A stretch of DNA of 64,000 bases from Tenrec ecaudatus. Its lineage: Eukaryota; Chordata; Mammalia; Afrosoricida; Tenrecidae. Location: NCBI RefSeq assembly GCF_050624435.1, contig NC_134542.1, positions 108,049,677-108,113,676 of the forward strand, given 5' to 3'. The translations under genes and the position numbers were made by a program. This document shows, piece after piece, positions 36,266-48,102 of the stretch (position 1 is its first letter; each line of letters opens with the position of its first letter). The notes under the pieces are model-generated. The model did no database searches. It saw only the letters and a program-made list of their open reading frames with translations, and was not told the DNA's origin.

Positions 36266-36985
36266 CCCCCCATGTATAGTTCAGGGGTAATATTCATGTG
36301 TCATTCTTCTGTATTTAAATCTCAAGTTGATGCAGTTCCCAGACTAGTCAGAGTGTTTCTTTCACCCCTCACATCTTACTTTAATTCTCTGTTATTATCT
36401 CCATAGGTATCCGTAGTCTATGTGTCATGCATTTCATTTTCTCAGTCACTTCTGAGTAATCAGCCTTTGTATCTTCACACTCTAGGTCTAGGAGACACAG
36501 AGCAAGGTTTCTGTGTTTTCTCCTGGCAGCCAGTCTCACTTCTACCACAGTCAACATCTTTCACAAAAGACAATTTTAAAACTGTGCCTGCTTCTTCACT
36601 TGCCGCCATTTAAAAAACATCTTTTATATGAATGTTAAGCTAATATTTTCAAAACTTATCACTTTTTCCCCAAGTCCTCCATAAGTGGTCTCACCCTTCA
36701 CATTGAAATATTCCCACCAGTTATCTTGTTCTCAAAATTTTACAGACTCAGGAACACTGAAGAGAAAATAAAACGTTAAATTTAAGCAAACAGATTTTCA
36801 CACTTTGTAGTTTTGAAGAATATTTTTTTTACAGACTCTCTAAATCATTCTTCATTCATGGTGTGAGCCAAAAGGGAATAGAAAGACGGGCCTGACTGGG
36901 AAGCTTACAAAGCCCTGCAAAGTACCTTTTAGAGATGCTCTCTCTCCGGCCTGAGGTTCTTTTGGGTTTTAATGTTTTAAGAATC
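36266..36985. other. No recognised feature
   Basis: Pyrimidine-leaning unique DNA with short frames only. Confidence 0.4.
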
Positions 36986-36987
36986 CC

Positions 36988-37172
36988 AACCCAAACCAGC
37001 CCACTGCCATCCAGTAGGTTCTCATGCATAGCAGCTGTATATAGGGTTTCCATGGCTTAAATTTTTATGAGAACAGAAATTTTCATTTTTTCCCTATGAA
37101 GTAATTGTTGGTTATAAAATACCTATCTTGCAGTTAGCAGTTCAATACTTACCTGCTAGCTCTGCCCGCCTT
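36988..37172 (-). mobile_element. AfroSINE, diverged
   Basis: CCAACCCAAACCAGCCCACTG and CATCCAGTAGGTTCTCATGC begin the antisense tail. CTTGCAGTTAGCAGTTCAAT and CTAGCTCTGCCC mark the head. Confidence 0.7.
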
Positions 37173-37526
37173 CCCTAAAAAGATTACCAAGATTTCAGGA
37201 TGTTCTTCAACTCTTTTTCTGAAAGTTATGAAAAAAGGAATGTTATTTAAGATGACTTTGTATATCCTCTACACATAATTAGGAAAAAAACAAAAACAGA
37301 AAGAGAGAGGAGGTGTGACTAGAAGGAAAAAGCTTCCACCCAAAACACAAACACTGGCCAACAAAAATTTGGCAGGATCATACAACACATTTCACAGAGA
37401 CATGGAAAAGGGAACAGAGGTCAATAAAGGCAAAAACCAGGAGTATTTTGGCAGCATCTCTACATATACTATGCATAAAAGTTGTGTCAGTGGTAATAAT
37501 ATAGCTTTGTACTATATATGGAAATT

Positions 37527-37676
37527 ATCATTAAAACTCTATATAGGGTTTCCAACACTGCAGATCTTTGTGGAAACAGACTCGTCTTTCTCCTGAGGAG
37601 CATCTGGTGGCTTTGAACTGCTGACTTCATAGTTAGAAACCCAATGCCTAGCTCACAGTGCTGCCAGGTCCTTGCT
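37527..37676 (-). mobile_element. AfroSINE, 3'-truncated
   Basis: TATAGGGTTTCCAACACTGC, AGACTCGTCTTTCTCCTGAG, TGGTGGCTTTGAACTGCTGA and CACAGTGCTGCCAGGTCC are in AfroSINE antisense order. Confidence 0.8.
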
Positions 37677-39606
37677 AATGGTTATATACATATATAATTA
37701 TTATTAATTAGGTGCATCTTCAAAATGTAACTCTTCATTGTTCCAAGAAGAAGAAAAACTGGTTTTGTTTTCTTATTCTTTGAATCTTTAAAGTTAATAT
37801 TCCCAAAATCCTATATATGAAATATTTGAAAACATATTCCTAAGGTTCATAAAACGAATTATGCTCCCAAACATGTTCAATAAAATTGAACCTATATTTC
37901 ATTTCTCACATATCATTAATTCTCTCTATATATATAAATAAGGTTATTTTTATAATGACACATCACCAGGTTGCTATATGCCTCATTTACATTTTATCAA
38001 GCTATCTAATAACTTTAGTGAGCCACAAGAATCCCACATTGGTAAAGTCTTATCCAATCGTTGATTAGGAGTTACAGAGTATAGCTAAAGAACCTTAAGA
38101 AGTTACTCACTGAACTGCAGTATGCAAGCATCAAGCAATGGCAAATTTAAAACAATTGACATCGCTTCTCAGCCTTTGGGCTAAGATCAAGTGTATTAAA
38201 ACAACTGACATCTTTTCAGAAGAACTCAGAAGGTGACAATTATTTTCTATTTCTATTATATTTCATAACAGAGCAAAGATGAAAGTTTAAAATTTAGTTC
38301 AATTTCTCTTCTCTCCCCATAAAATTTACTCAATTCTATTGCACATTATCCTATTCAAAATAATATGATTACACACTTATAATCAAATCCATTTTAAAAG
38401 AGAGAACTTTCACATTATTCAAATTTTAATCCTAAAAAAAGCAGGATAAATATTTCCAAAGATTCCCTAGCTTACAGCCACAACTGATGTCAATTTGATT
38501 GCAAATGAAAGGATTATGAATACCTGAACTTCTACCAACCAGCTTGGTCAGAATCTATTTGAAGTAAGGTGGTGGTATTTTTTTATTTAAAAAAATAGAC
38601 ACCATCAATAGATTTCCACACAACCACTGGGGGTAATTATTGATAGGTCCTCAAAGACTTACCAATGACTTAGAGTCACACTGGGATATGAAAACTGAGC
38701 TTTGTTTAAAGATAAATGTAAAGGTCATCTCAAACAATGATGCTCAACAAATTGTTCAAACGTTTTAAACCCCTCATTCTGCTGCAACTGTATTCTGTAC
38801 TTCACAAATTATCTTTGGTTGGATCGCACCTCCCCCACACTCACTCCCCACCCCCCTTGGACTCTGGTCGAGCAAGGCAAAGCAACAGGCCAAATGACAG
38901 TCCTCTACCAGGCTAAGGAAACCCATGCTTTTATACAACTCTTCTCCTCCTGTCTATTCCTCTCAATATTGTCCGCTCAGTCAATGTAAACTCACGTTGT
39001 GACTTCAGGAACCGTGGTTCCTGGGTGATGGTGTCCCTCGTCAAAGCCATTCATGAGTTTTGCTTTTTTTTTTCCTTCCTGACTTGTTCCACGTCCCCCC
39101 TGTTCAGATCTGCTGTCCCCAGGCTACTTGGTAGAGTCTCATTGATAACTTCATTCATCATCAAAAGCGAAATTGTCTATGTGGACTGAGAGAGGCTCCA
39201 ATCTACTCTCCAGGTTCCCAGAGGGGGAAAGGAGAAGACATTCCTCCCCAATATGGATTTACACTTTGTTTCTTATAAAAGTCTAGAATGTAACCAGATG
39301 AATGAGGAAAACATTTATCATTTTGTACCTCTTTCACCTTGAACTACAGATAATAAAACCAGTCCACAGGATTATTGGTATCATTTAAATACCACCTATT
39401 TACTTTTCCTCTTCTGCTCCAAAGCTCTTATAGTCTCTCTCCTCCAGTTGGGAAAAAAAATTAATTCCTATTAATGGCTGTAACCTACACAGCAAAAGAG
39501 TGTGAGAATTCCACTCTCCACCCTTCTCATTCTTACTCTGCACCCTTAAGATTAACTTTTGTGAACTGCATCAGCAGATTTTGTTTTCTTCCTACTTAGG
39601 ATTGGC
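37677..39606. other. Mostly unrecognised DNA with a U2 fragment
   Basis: Apart from the 35-bp U2 pseudogene at 38161-38195, I see no assignable feature. The stretch is AT-rich to about 38760 and more mixed after that. Confidence 0.4.
38161..38195 (+). pseudogene. RNU2 (pseudogene): 3'-truncated U2 snRNA retropseudogene
   Basis: The 35 bases ATCGCTTCTCAGCCTTTGGG plus CTAAGATCAAGTGTA match the first bases of U2 spliceosomal snRNA, with two substitutions, and stop there. They are flanked by TTAAAACAATTGAC (38147-38160) and TTAAAACAACTGAC (38196-38209), a 14-bp direct repeat with one mismatch. A truncated RNA 5' end between a 14-bp duplication and without a poly(A) tract fits insertion of a truncated U2 cDNA by LINE machinery. 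It lacks the branch-point pairing region, the Sm site and the 3' stem-loops, so it cannot act as U2. Confidence 0.88.
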
Positions 39607-39790
39607 TTTTAGAACCCTGGTGGCACAGTGGTTATGCACTGGGCTGCAATCCATATGGTTGGCAGTTCAAAACCACAAACAGCTTCAAGAGAGAAAGATT
39701 GGACATTCTACCTCTATAAAGAGGTACAGTCTCAGAAACCCACAAGGGGTCACTTTGGGTCAACATTGACTTGCTGCTGGCAGTGACTCT
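39607..39790 (+). mobile_element. AfroSINE, well preserved
   Basis: It starts TTTAGAACCCTGGTGGCACA with GTGGTTATGCACTGGGCTGC (tRNA-like head, A and B box region) and TTGGCAGTTCAAAACCAC. It continues GAGAGAAAGATTGGACATTC, and ends TTGACTTGCTGCTGGCAGTG. The head is among the best preserved in the window. Confidence 0.9.
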
Positions 39791-40500
39791 GAGTAGGGTG
39801 TGGATTTGGTCTGTGACAGCAAGGAAGGAGAGTGAAGTTGATATTCTAATTTTGTTGGCAACTCCAGGGCAGGCAGGTTACCCCAGTAGGCAGAGTCTCT
39901 CTACCAAAGGCACAGCTCTTTCCCTGTCAGGTGGCTCTTCTTATAGGTGCTTCCTTTATTATATCTTTAATATTTCCTAGTAAAATCTTAGTCTTTGAGT
40001 TTACAGGTTGTCATGGTGTTCTACTTTCATGATACCTTTTTTTTTAACCAATTGTTTGGGCTTCCTTACAAACTCTCAATTATTCTATTTATATGTGGAA
40101 TCTCTTTTTATTCTGATCTTGGATTCAATCTGCTCTCCATAACAGTGTGTCCAAAGTGCTGGGTGACAGATTTTACGAGAGAACTCTAAGACCAACAAGA
40201 TTAAACCGTTGTAGTGTCTACTGACAACCACAGCAAAGAGCTCAGTGTCAGACCTACACTGATACCACCTTTTAACACTCTTCTGCTCACCTTTTGTCTG
40301 ACAGCTTGTTTTCATGGGGTGGCTTGTGTGTTTCTATGATTCCGGAAGCAATGTCATCAGTATTTCAAATAACAGCAGTATTTCAAATAGAGTGCTGTTC
40401 AGGTTTCAGTGAAGCTTCCAGAATAAGACAAGTTGGGAATCTTCCAAATCAATTTTCAATAAAATTGTATGGAATTAAAAAATGATCAGTGTAATATTAG
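39791..40500. other. No recognised feature
   Basis: No gene or assignable repeat is seen. Confidence 0.4.
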
Positions 40501-40501
40501 C

Positions 40502-41405
40502 CATTGTTGTTTTATTTTTAGATGGCATTGAGTCATTTTCTACTCATAAGGAGTTTTTGTGCAAAAGAACAAAACATTTCTAAGTGTGGTACCATCCTCC
40601 CAATCATTGCTATGGGTGAGCCTGTTAGGGAGATAGCTTCGGGACAGGGGCTTGTCCCTCCCATCCCTGCAAAGGTCCCCATAGAGGAGGTTGGAAAGAA
40701 ATTAGCAACCATTAGACATCTATGAAGACCCCAAACTGAGCATGCTGGTACTCAAGCCCCCAAGCCAGATGGGAAGTATACCTGGGCAGGCCAAACTAGG
40801 CCAAGGCTCATGACTTCACTCAGGTGGGCCTAACTCAGCCAATGAGGTCAACCAATACCATTAACCAAGCCTTCCCCCAGGCAGGGGTGGCTAGAATGAA
40901 AGCAGGGAGCACACCCTGGAATGGTCTCTTACCCTGCTCCTGGTCAGAGGCATGTAGAGGTGAGGAGCTCCCTCTCCCTCGTGAGCACACATGTGCCTGC
41001 TCCGGGTCTACTCAGGGCCCGCAGCTCTTGGCTAACGTGCTCTCAGCCTCTAGGGTTCTTAGGCTTCTGGCCTCTGGGGATCCCCCATAAGTTCCACACA
41101 CGTGGGTGTTCTTTTCCATGTGGTTGATCAGGCCCTGTTGTGAATTCCTTTGAGACTATAAAACCTGAAACTTGTCCCGCCCTTCATAAAAACCCATTGG
41201 GATTACAACTAGGCTGGAGTGTGAATTCTTTCATCATTGGAAGTCAAGAACTGAGGTGTGATCCACTCCAGAAACCTCACCTTCCCAGTGTTGCAGCTCA
41301 GTGTGGTCAATACAGCTCACTTAGAGTCTTCTGCTCTTTAGCTGATCCGCTACATTACCAAGCATGGTGTCTTTCTCTAGGGACTGCTTCTTTCAGACGA
41401 TGTGT
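40502..41405 (-). mobile_element. RTE 3' tail interrupted by a solo LTR
   Basis: Antisense RTE terminus at 40502-40622: GATGGCATTGAGTCATTTTC, CTCATAAGG, GTACCATCCTCCCAATCATT and GCTATGGGTGAGCC. It resumes at 41286 with CAGTGTTGCAGCTCAGTGTG, continues CATTACCAAGCATGGTGTCT and TCTCTAGGGACTGC, and fades near 41405. The 660 bases between are an LTR. Joining the two sides restores the tail order, so the RTE is the older element. Confidence 0.8.
40623..41281 (+). mobile_element. Solo LTR nested in an RTE tail
   Basis: It begins TGTTAGGGAGATAGC and has the family marks GCCTAACTCAGCCAATGAGG, CTATAAAACCTGAAACTTG, GGATTACAACTAGGCTGGAG and TGTGAATTCTTTC. The 3' end lies within a few bases of 41281; the RTE tail resumes at 41286. 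At about 660 bp it is longer than its relatives (445-487 bp), with extra sequence in the U3 half. The frames at 40824-41127 are incidental. Confidence 0.78.
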
Positions 41406-41409
41406 TCAT

Positions 41410-44080
41410 TATGAAAATGGAAATTAGAACCACAATACACTATCACACCAGTTTCATTAGGATGGCTAACATTAGAAAAATAAAAATAGTAAGTAATTGT
41501 GTGGATTTGGAGATACAAAGTATTGCTAATGAGAATGCAAAATTGTGTACTTTGAAAAATGGTATGACAGTTCTACATACAGTTATATATAAAGCTACCG
41601 TATGACCCAGTTACCATCAACACAAACACATTTGAAGTCACAATTTGGCTGTTGCCCTTGGAGGAGATGGTGTCTCTTGTCTAAGCCAGTCACTAAGTGT
41701 TGTTTGTTCTTTTCTTTCTTCCAAACTGTGGCTTCCCATGTAGATTAATGTTCATTCACAATAGCCAAAAGGTGAAAATATTCAAATGTTCATGAATAGA
41801 AAAATGAACAAAAATAAGTAATGCATACACACAATGATATATTATTCTACCACAAGAGAAAGGAAGACCTTATTTGAGGCACAATATGGATAAAAAATGA
41901 AAATTTTATGCTGAAAGAAATTAATCAGAAAAGGATAAATATTTTACGATTTAAGTAATATAAAATCTCATCTGATCAGAACACATGGGAGCAGATGAAG
42001 TGGGAGGAGGAGAGATTGGAGCACATCCTGGTCCACCAGGCTTTGAGGATGATGTTCCCGATTAGAGAAGCTAGTCCACAGAGAGGACCACATGGTCAGG
42101 CCAACTATGAAACATGACATCCCTCACTGACCCATAGCCCTACAGGGGACAACACCGGAGACAGTGTGGGAGTTGCACCTCATCTGATCCCCCCACACCA
42201 AGGCAAAACACTAAGGGGGTGCAACAGAACAACAAGGGAATGGAGCAGGAAGGTCTCCAGGGAATGCTGAAAGTGGACTTTGGGGCCAGGGCTTGGTGCC
42301 CCAACAGACTGGACTGGAAAACACTCCTAAAGGCCAACAAACAGTTCTTGAACTGACTACAAGCTTTTCTTTCCTGTTGTGTGTTGTTTTGTTTTATTGT
42401 AATTGGTTTGTTGTTGTTGCTTTGTTGTATATTGTTTCTTGGTTTTACTCTGTCTTGTTTTTGTGCATGTTATTATCTCTGCAGGTCTGTCTAAATAAGA
42501 TAGGCTGGATGAACAATCTGTAGGAAAAAAACAATGGGACTTATAGTTCTGGGGGGACATGGGAGAGGAGGATGTGGGGGGAAAGGTAGTGGTGTTAACA
42601 AATCCAGGGACAAAGGAACAACAAGTGATCCAAATTGGTGGTGAGAAGGGTGTAGGATGCCTGGTAGGGCATAATCAAGGGTAATGTATCCAAGAGGAAT
42701 TACTGAAACCCAAATGAAGACTGAGCATCATAGTGGGACAAGAGGAAAGTAAAGGGTAACAGAGGAAAGAACTAGGAGGCAAAAGGCATTTAGAGCGGTC
42801 TAAATAAAAGCATGTACATATGTAAATATATTTACATATGAGGATGGGGAAATAGGTCCATATGCATATATTTATAGGTTTAGTATTAAGATAGCAGAGG
42901 GACATTGGTCCTCAACTGAAGTACTCCCTCAATGCAAGAATACTTTCTTCTATTAAATTGGCATTCTATGATGCTCACCTTCCTGACACAACCACTGAAG
43001 ACAAAGAGGGTGAATAAGCAAATGTGGCGAAGAAAGCTGATGGTGTCCGGTTATCAAAAGCTATAGTGTCTGGAGTCTTAAAGGCTTGAAGGTAAACGGG
43101 CGGCCATCTAGCTCAGAAGCAACAAAGCGCACATGGAGGAAGCACATCAGCTTGTGCAATCAGGAGGTGTTGAAGGGATCAGGTATGAGAATCATCTGAA
43201 CAAAAAAATCATATCATAGTGAATGAAGAGGGGGTGCAGAGTGGAGACCCAAAGCCCATTTGTAGGCCACTGGACATCTTCTTATAGAAGGGTCTCAGGG
43301 AGGAGACGGGCCAGTCAAGGTGCGATGTAGCAACGATGAAAAATGCTACTTTCCTCTAGTTCCTAAATGCTTCCTCCTCCCCCACAATTCTATCTTAAAA
43401 TACCTCTGGCTAGACCAGAGGATGTACACTGGCACAGAGAGGAACTGGAAACACAGGGAATCCAGGACGGTTGATCCCTTCAGGACCAGTGGTGTGAGTG
43501 GTGATAGTGGGAGGCTGGAGGGAGGGTGGGTTGGAAAGGGGAAACCGATTACAAGGATCTACATGGGACCTCCTCCCTGGGGGTCAGACAACAGAAAAGT
43601 GGGTAAAGGGAGACAAAAATAACAATTTATAAATTATCAAGGGTTCATGAGGGTGGGGATACATGGAGGGAGCGGAAAAAATGAGGAACTGATGCCAGGT
43701 GCTTAGGTGAAAGGCAAATGTTTTAAGAATGATGAGGGCAATGAATGTATAAATGTGCTTTATACAATTGATGTATGTATGGATTGTGATAAGAGTTGCA
43801 TGAGCCCCTAATAAAATTAAATTTTTAAAAAAAGTAATATAAAATCTCTATACTTCAAAGTTATAGAGATCACAATTTAATAGTGGTTACCAGGGGCAAT
43901 AAGAACAGGAAACGGGGAGATCCATTGTTTAGATAGCAATTTTTTGTTTGTTTGAGATAGGAGTTTGGCAATGGATATTGATAAAGGTTGCATATATTTT
44001 CTTGAGTTTTTCACAGAATACAAATTTAATTGATACATTTTATATTGTTTACATTTTTGCAACAATAAAAAATTAAAGCA
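41410..44080 (+). mobile_element. Old L1 3' end, split by a younger element
   Basis: The 41425-41610 part (CACTATCACACCAGTTTCAT, TAGGATGGCTAACATTAG, AAGCTACCGTATGACCCAG) and 41755-41952 (TTCATTCACAATAGCCAAAA, TATTATTCTACCACAAGAG) are the ORF2 end and 3' UTR of an ancient mammalian L1. The 41640-41750 segment does not fit and may be a small insertion. After the L1-type element at 41970-43831 the old L1 continues to about 44080 (AGTGGTTACCAGGGGCAATA). Confidence 0.75.
41970..43831 (+). mobile_element. 1.86-kb L1-type 3' element with 17-bp duplication
   Basis: Flanked by the perfect 17-bp repeat AAGTAATATAAAATCTC at 41953-41969 and 43832-43848. It ends CCCTAATAAAATT and an A tail. There is no reverse-transcriptase coding; the longest frame is about 100 codons. 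It represents either an unusually long LINE 3' UTR from a 5'-truncated insertion or a non-autonomous derivative. Eight other truncated copies in the window share its 3' part. It sits inside an old L1 3' end. An AT-rich portion at 42790-42890 corresponds to the microsatellite of the inverted copy at 45.35-45.45 kb. Confidence 0.85.
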
Positions 44081-44400
44081 AGAATATAAAGATTTTTGAA
44101 CATAAATTATTGTTCAATATTAGTATGTAATATTGCCACTGTATGGCACTCAATTGGATAGTTGTAACAATGAACTTAAGCAAGCGTAAGATCATATGAA
44201 TGCATGAATTACAATACTTCATTCTGTTGTGTATGTTCCCACCATACACTGTTGGCCTTTTGTTCTGTATCTTGTTGCCCTTTTTCTTTCTTTTCGCGTT
44301 TTTTCTCTTTCCTTTCCCCACCATCTCTTCATTTTCTTTCCTGCATTTAGTTTTCTTTCTTTTTATCATTTTATTTGGGCCTCTTACAGCTCTTATCATC

Positions 44401-44457
44401 ATCCATCCATCCATCCATCCATCCATCCATCCATCCATCCATCCATCCATCCATCCA
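44401..44457. repeat. (ATCC)14 microsatellite
   Basis: A tetranucleotide run grown from the ATCCATCC motif near the 3' end of the L1-type element. Other copies have only one to three units at the same place (for example 27971-27985). Confidence 0.95.
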
Positions 44458-45346
44458 TTGTGTCAAGCATATTTGTACATATGTTGCATCATCATCATTT
44501 TCAAAACATTTTCTTTCTACTTAAACCCTTGGTAACAGCTCATTTCCTAACCCCCACCCACACCCTTCCCCCCAAGTACCCTTGATACTTTATATATATT
44601 TTTTTCATGTCTTACCCTGACTGCAGTCTGCCTTCACCCACTTTTCTGTTGTTTAGCCTCCTGGGAGGGGGTCATATATCGATCATTGTGATCGGTTCTT
44701 CCTTTCTCCTCCCACCTTCCCCTTGCCCTCCTGCTATGGCTACTCTCCTTATTGGACCTCAGGAGTTTATCTGTCCTGGATTCCCTGTGCTGCGATCTCT
44801 GAGTTGTACATGCTTCGGGCTGGATTTGTAAGGATGAATTGGGGTCATGATGGGGATGGGGTTGGGGAGGGAAGCATAAACTAGAGGAAAGTTGTATGTT
44901 TCATCAGTGCTATACTGCAAACTGACTGGCTCGTGTCTTCCTTGTGAGTCATCTTTAAGGGGATGTCCAATTCTCTGCAGATGAGCTTTGAGTCTTCACT
45001 CTGCCCTCTCCCTCATTCACATTGACATGAGTTTTCTTTCTGGGTCTTTGATGCCTGATTCCATGGACACCTCGTGATCACACAGGCCGGTGTGCTTCTT
45101 TCATGTGGGCTTTGTCGCTTCTCATCTAGATGGCTGCTTATTTATATTCAAACCTTTAAGACTCCAGATGCTATATCTTTTGAAAGCTGGGCACCATCAG
45201 ATTTCGTCTCCACATTTGCTGTGCACCCAATTTGTCTTTAGCGATCTTGTCAAAAGATGCACATCACAGAATGCTGACTCAGAACAAAGTGTGCTTGCAT
45301 TGAGGGAGTACTTGAGTAGAAGCCCAATGTCTGTCTGCTACCTTAA

Positions 45347-45451
<105 letters not shown>

Positions 45452-45870
45452 TATTTCCCTATCGTTATATATAAATATACTTATATAGGTACATGCCTGT
45501 AGTTGGACCTCTATAAATGTCCTTTGCTTCCTACTTCTCTTTCCTATTTCCTTTTACTTTCCTCTGGTCCCACTATCATGTTTGGCCTACTTGCAGGTTT
45601 CAGTAATTCCTCTCAGCCACATTGCTCTTAATAAAGTCCCAACAGGCATCCTACACCGTCCTCACCATTAATTTTAGATCACTTGTTATTCTTTATTATT
45701 CTCTTTTTATTATTACCCAGAATTTCTTTGTTTTGCTCCTTTAAAATTTTTGCTTTACTTTTTTACCTTTCTTTTTATAGCTATTTTTCTTTTGACATTA
45801 TGGTTTGCTATTTGCTCTTTACCACTTCTGTCTTTTGTCACAGTTGACATGAGATAGCGTGCCCACATTG

Positions 45871-46235
45871 CCAAGTTCATCTGAATTCTTTCAGTGAAAC
45901 CTACCCTTGCAGCATGTGAGTAATGAAATACGGTGACTCACACCAGTCATGACTACCCATAGCTTCTCCACGTGGATAATAAACAGAAGACTGAGCATCA
46001 TTCCTACCTTCTATCATTTCTAAGTAAAATTAATAATAGATACGCAAACCAGACACACACACACATATATACACACAAATAAATGCCCCCCTCCCCCTTA
46101 AAAAAGAAGTAAAACAGCACCAATAAGAGCAACTACAACAAAGTGATCTAAAACAAATTAAAAATTGGGCAAAATACACCAGTATACGATCAACAATTCA
46201 TTAAATACATATCCGACAACATCACAATGTCTTGA
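45871..46235. other. No recognised feature
   Basis: AT-rich DNA with a short CA/TA tract at 46051-46078. Confidence 0.4.
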
Positions 46236-46239
46236 AGAG

Positions 46240-47011
46240 TGCAAATAGCCTCAGTTTACACAAAGCAATAAAGCAACATGATTTTTAGAAATGAGTAAAA
46301 CAGAGTCATAAAATCTTTTGAGGAAGAAATGGCTTTGGAAATGCCAAATAAGCAATGAAAGCAAATGGTATTTAGGTGCCTCCAGCAGATTGTGGGAAAG
46401 ATTGAGGAAACAGAACAAACCAAGGAAAACAAAACAAATTCTAGAAGAATTCTGGAAAACAATACAGAAACAGAGGGACAAAGCAAATGAAAACTTATTA
46501 AACATACCCAATGTTAAATAGAAAGCCCATTATTTCTAAGATTTCAGAGATCAGTAATGCATTAAAAGGGCAAAAGAGTATGCCTCAATACAAGGAAGAT
46601 GGAATTAACAGATTGAAGACAAATCCCTGAATGCCAATTTGTTATTAAAATGAAAGATGAAAGCAGCCATAAAAGGATGTGAGACATCAAAGAATAAGAG
46701 AGTTGCTTTCAGGTGACTGCAGTTCCAGACAGGAGGGAATCACAAAGGAAAACTAGAAAGCAGAAGGTTTGTAAAGATTTACAAATTTACAAAAGATTTT
46801 CTTGTGAGAAAATTTTCTAATTCCAAGAAAGATGAGAAGATGTGTAATTAAAGAGTCCAACAATTCCCAATAGAAAATCACCAACCACATTATAATCAAA
46901 CTTTTAAAAACCAAAATCAATGAATCCTAAAGTAACTTGGGAATAATGAAAACTTACCTGAAATGGAGAACCAAGAAGATTAAATTCTGATCTCTCAGCA
47001 GAAACCAGAAA

Positions 47012-47078
<67 letters not shown>

Positions 47079-47155
47079 CCCAGCAAATGACAATGAAATT
47101 AGGACATTTCCAGACAAAAAGAAATGAAGGGAACCAGCAGGTTGAAACATATCTT
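46240..47155 (+). mobile_element. HAL1/L1 ORF1-type remnant
   Basis: An A-rich sense strand with AGGAGGGAATCACAAAGGAAAAC, ATGGAGAACCAAGAAGATTA, TCTGATCTCTCAGCAGAAAC, then (after a TA run) TTAGGACATTTCCAGACAAA and AGAAATGAAGGGAACCAGCAG. These fit the ORF1-derived portion of HAL1-type half-L1 elements. The only long sense frame is 67 codons (46318-46521). Confidence 0.55.
47014..47074. repeat. (AT)30 microsatellite
   Basis: An uninterrupted AT run inside the HAL1/L1 remnant. The minus-strand Ile-Tyr frames across it are artefacts. Confidence 0.97.
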
Positions 47156-47680
47156 TTGATATCCTGCCAATGCAAGCAGGCTTGTTTTTACGAATGTCCT
47201 CAGTGTGGCTTTGACTTCTGCCTTCAGTGCCATCAGTTTTGATAATAGGGTCGCTCTCAAAATGATTTAACACCAACCCATCATGGTGGCAAAATAACTG
47301 TGCATTCTTTCCACCTTCACTTGATGTTCCTGCATGTTTCTGTATTTGATTTCTATAATTGATTCCTTCCAATTTTTAAGTCAAGGTTTGATTATTTTCA
47401 TGCCTTTTAGGTTGAGATTTGCTCAGTATGGTCTTTCTTTTAGGATTTCTAACTCTAGGTCATTACACATTTTGTTAGGTTCTTCTTGAGCTTCCCCTTG
47501 GAATTTTATGTTCAGATTTATTTACTTCATCACTTTATCTGTCTTCTTTATCTACTCTTAAGTTCAAAAGCACATTTAGAGATATCTTATACACTTTACA
47601 TCGATATTTTCTTTGGTAAGTAGATACTTTGAATTAGCCACTGAATTTAGATGGATTAAAGACACCACTTAAGAGACAGG
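47156..47680. other. Unassigned, probably repeat-derived DNA
   Basis: A 98-codon minus-strand frame covers 47076-47372. Its polar composition and position among LINE remnants suggest repeat coding, but I do not recognise the family. Confidence 0.3.
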
Positions 47681-47995
47681 GGGTGTGAAAATGGATATGA
47701 ACACTTTCCCCTTAAATGCGCAAGAGTAAGAGAACATAGTGGGAGGCCTCATGGTTTTCTACTTCAGAATCTATTGTTCTTCTACAGTAGGAAAACAAGA
47801 AGATTTTGGTAAAATTACAGACATCTAGACAAATGGAACAGAATTAAAACTCCAGAAACGAATCCTTCCACCTGTAGACAACTGATTTTAAACAAAAGGT
47901 CAAAACATTCAATGGTGAGAGGTATTATTTTTCACAAATGGTGCTGAAAAACTACATATCTATTTGCAGAAAAATAGGATTCATATCTCATACCA
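47680..47995 (+). mobile_element. L1 ORF2 fragment
   Basis: AGACAAATGGAACAGAATTA, CCTGTAGACAACTGATTTTA and CACAAATGGTGCTGAAAAAC are the ORF2 C-terminal region also seen in the L1 at 16930-17070. Stops interrupt the frame. Confidence 0.65.
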
Positions 47996-48102
47996 TAGAG
48001 ATAAATGTGGTGCAGAGATACAACCCTGATACACACCTTTTCTGATTTAAAACTATGGTGTATCCCATCTCCTCTAGCAACTGTTTCTTTGTCAATGTAC
48101 AG

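Noticed and set aside
38161-38195. A functional U2 snRNA gene
   Set aside because: Only the first 35 bases are present; the rest of the RNA and any snRNA promoter elements are missing.
44200-44585. Frames of 111-118 codons ending in Ser-Ile-His-Pro repeats
   Set aside because: They translate the (ATCC)n tract and pyrimidine-rich antisense LINE sequence.
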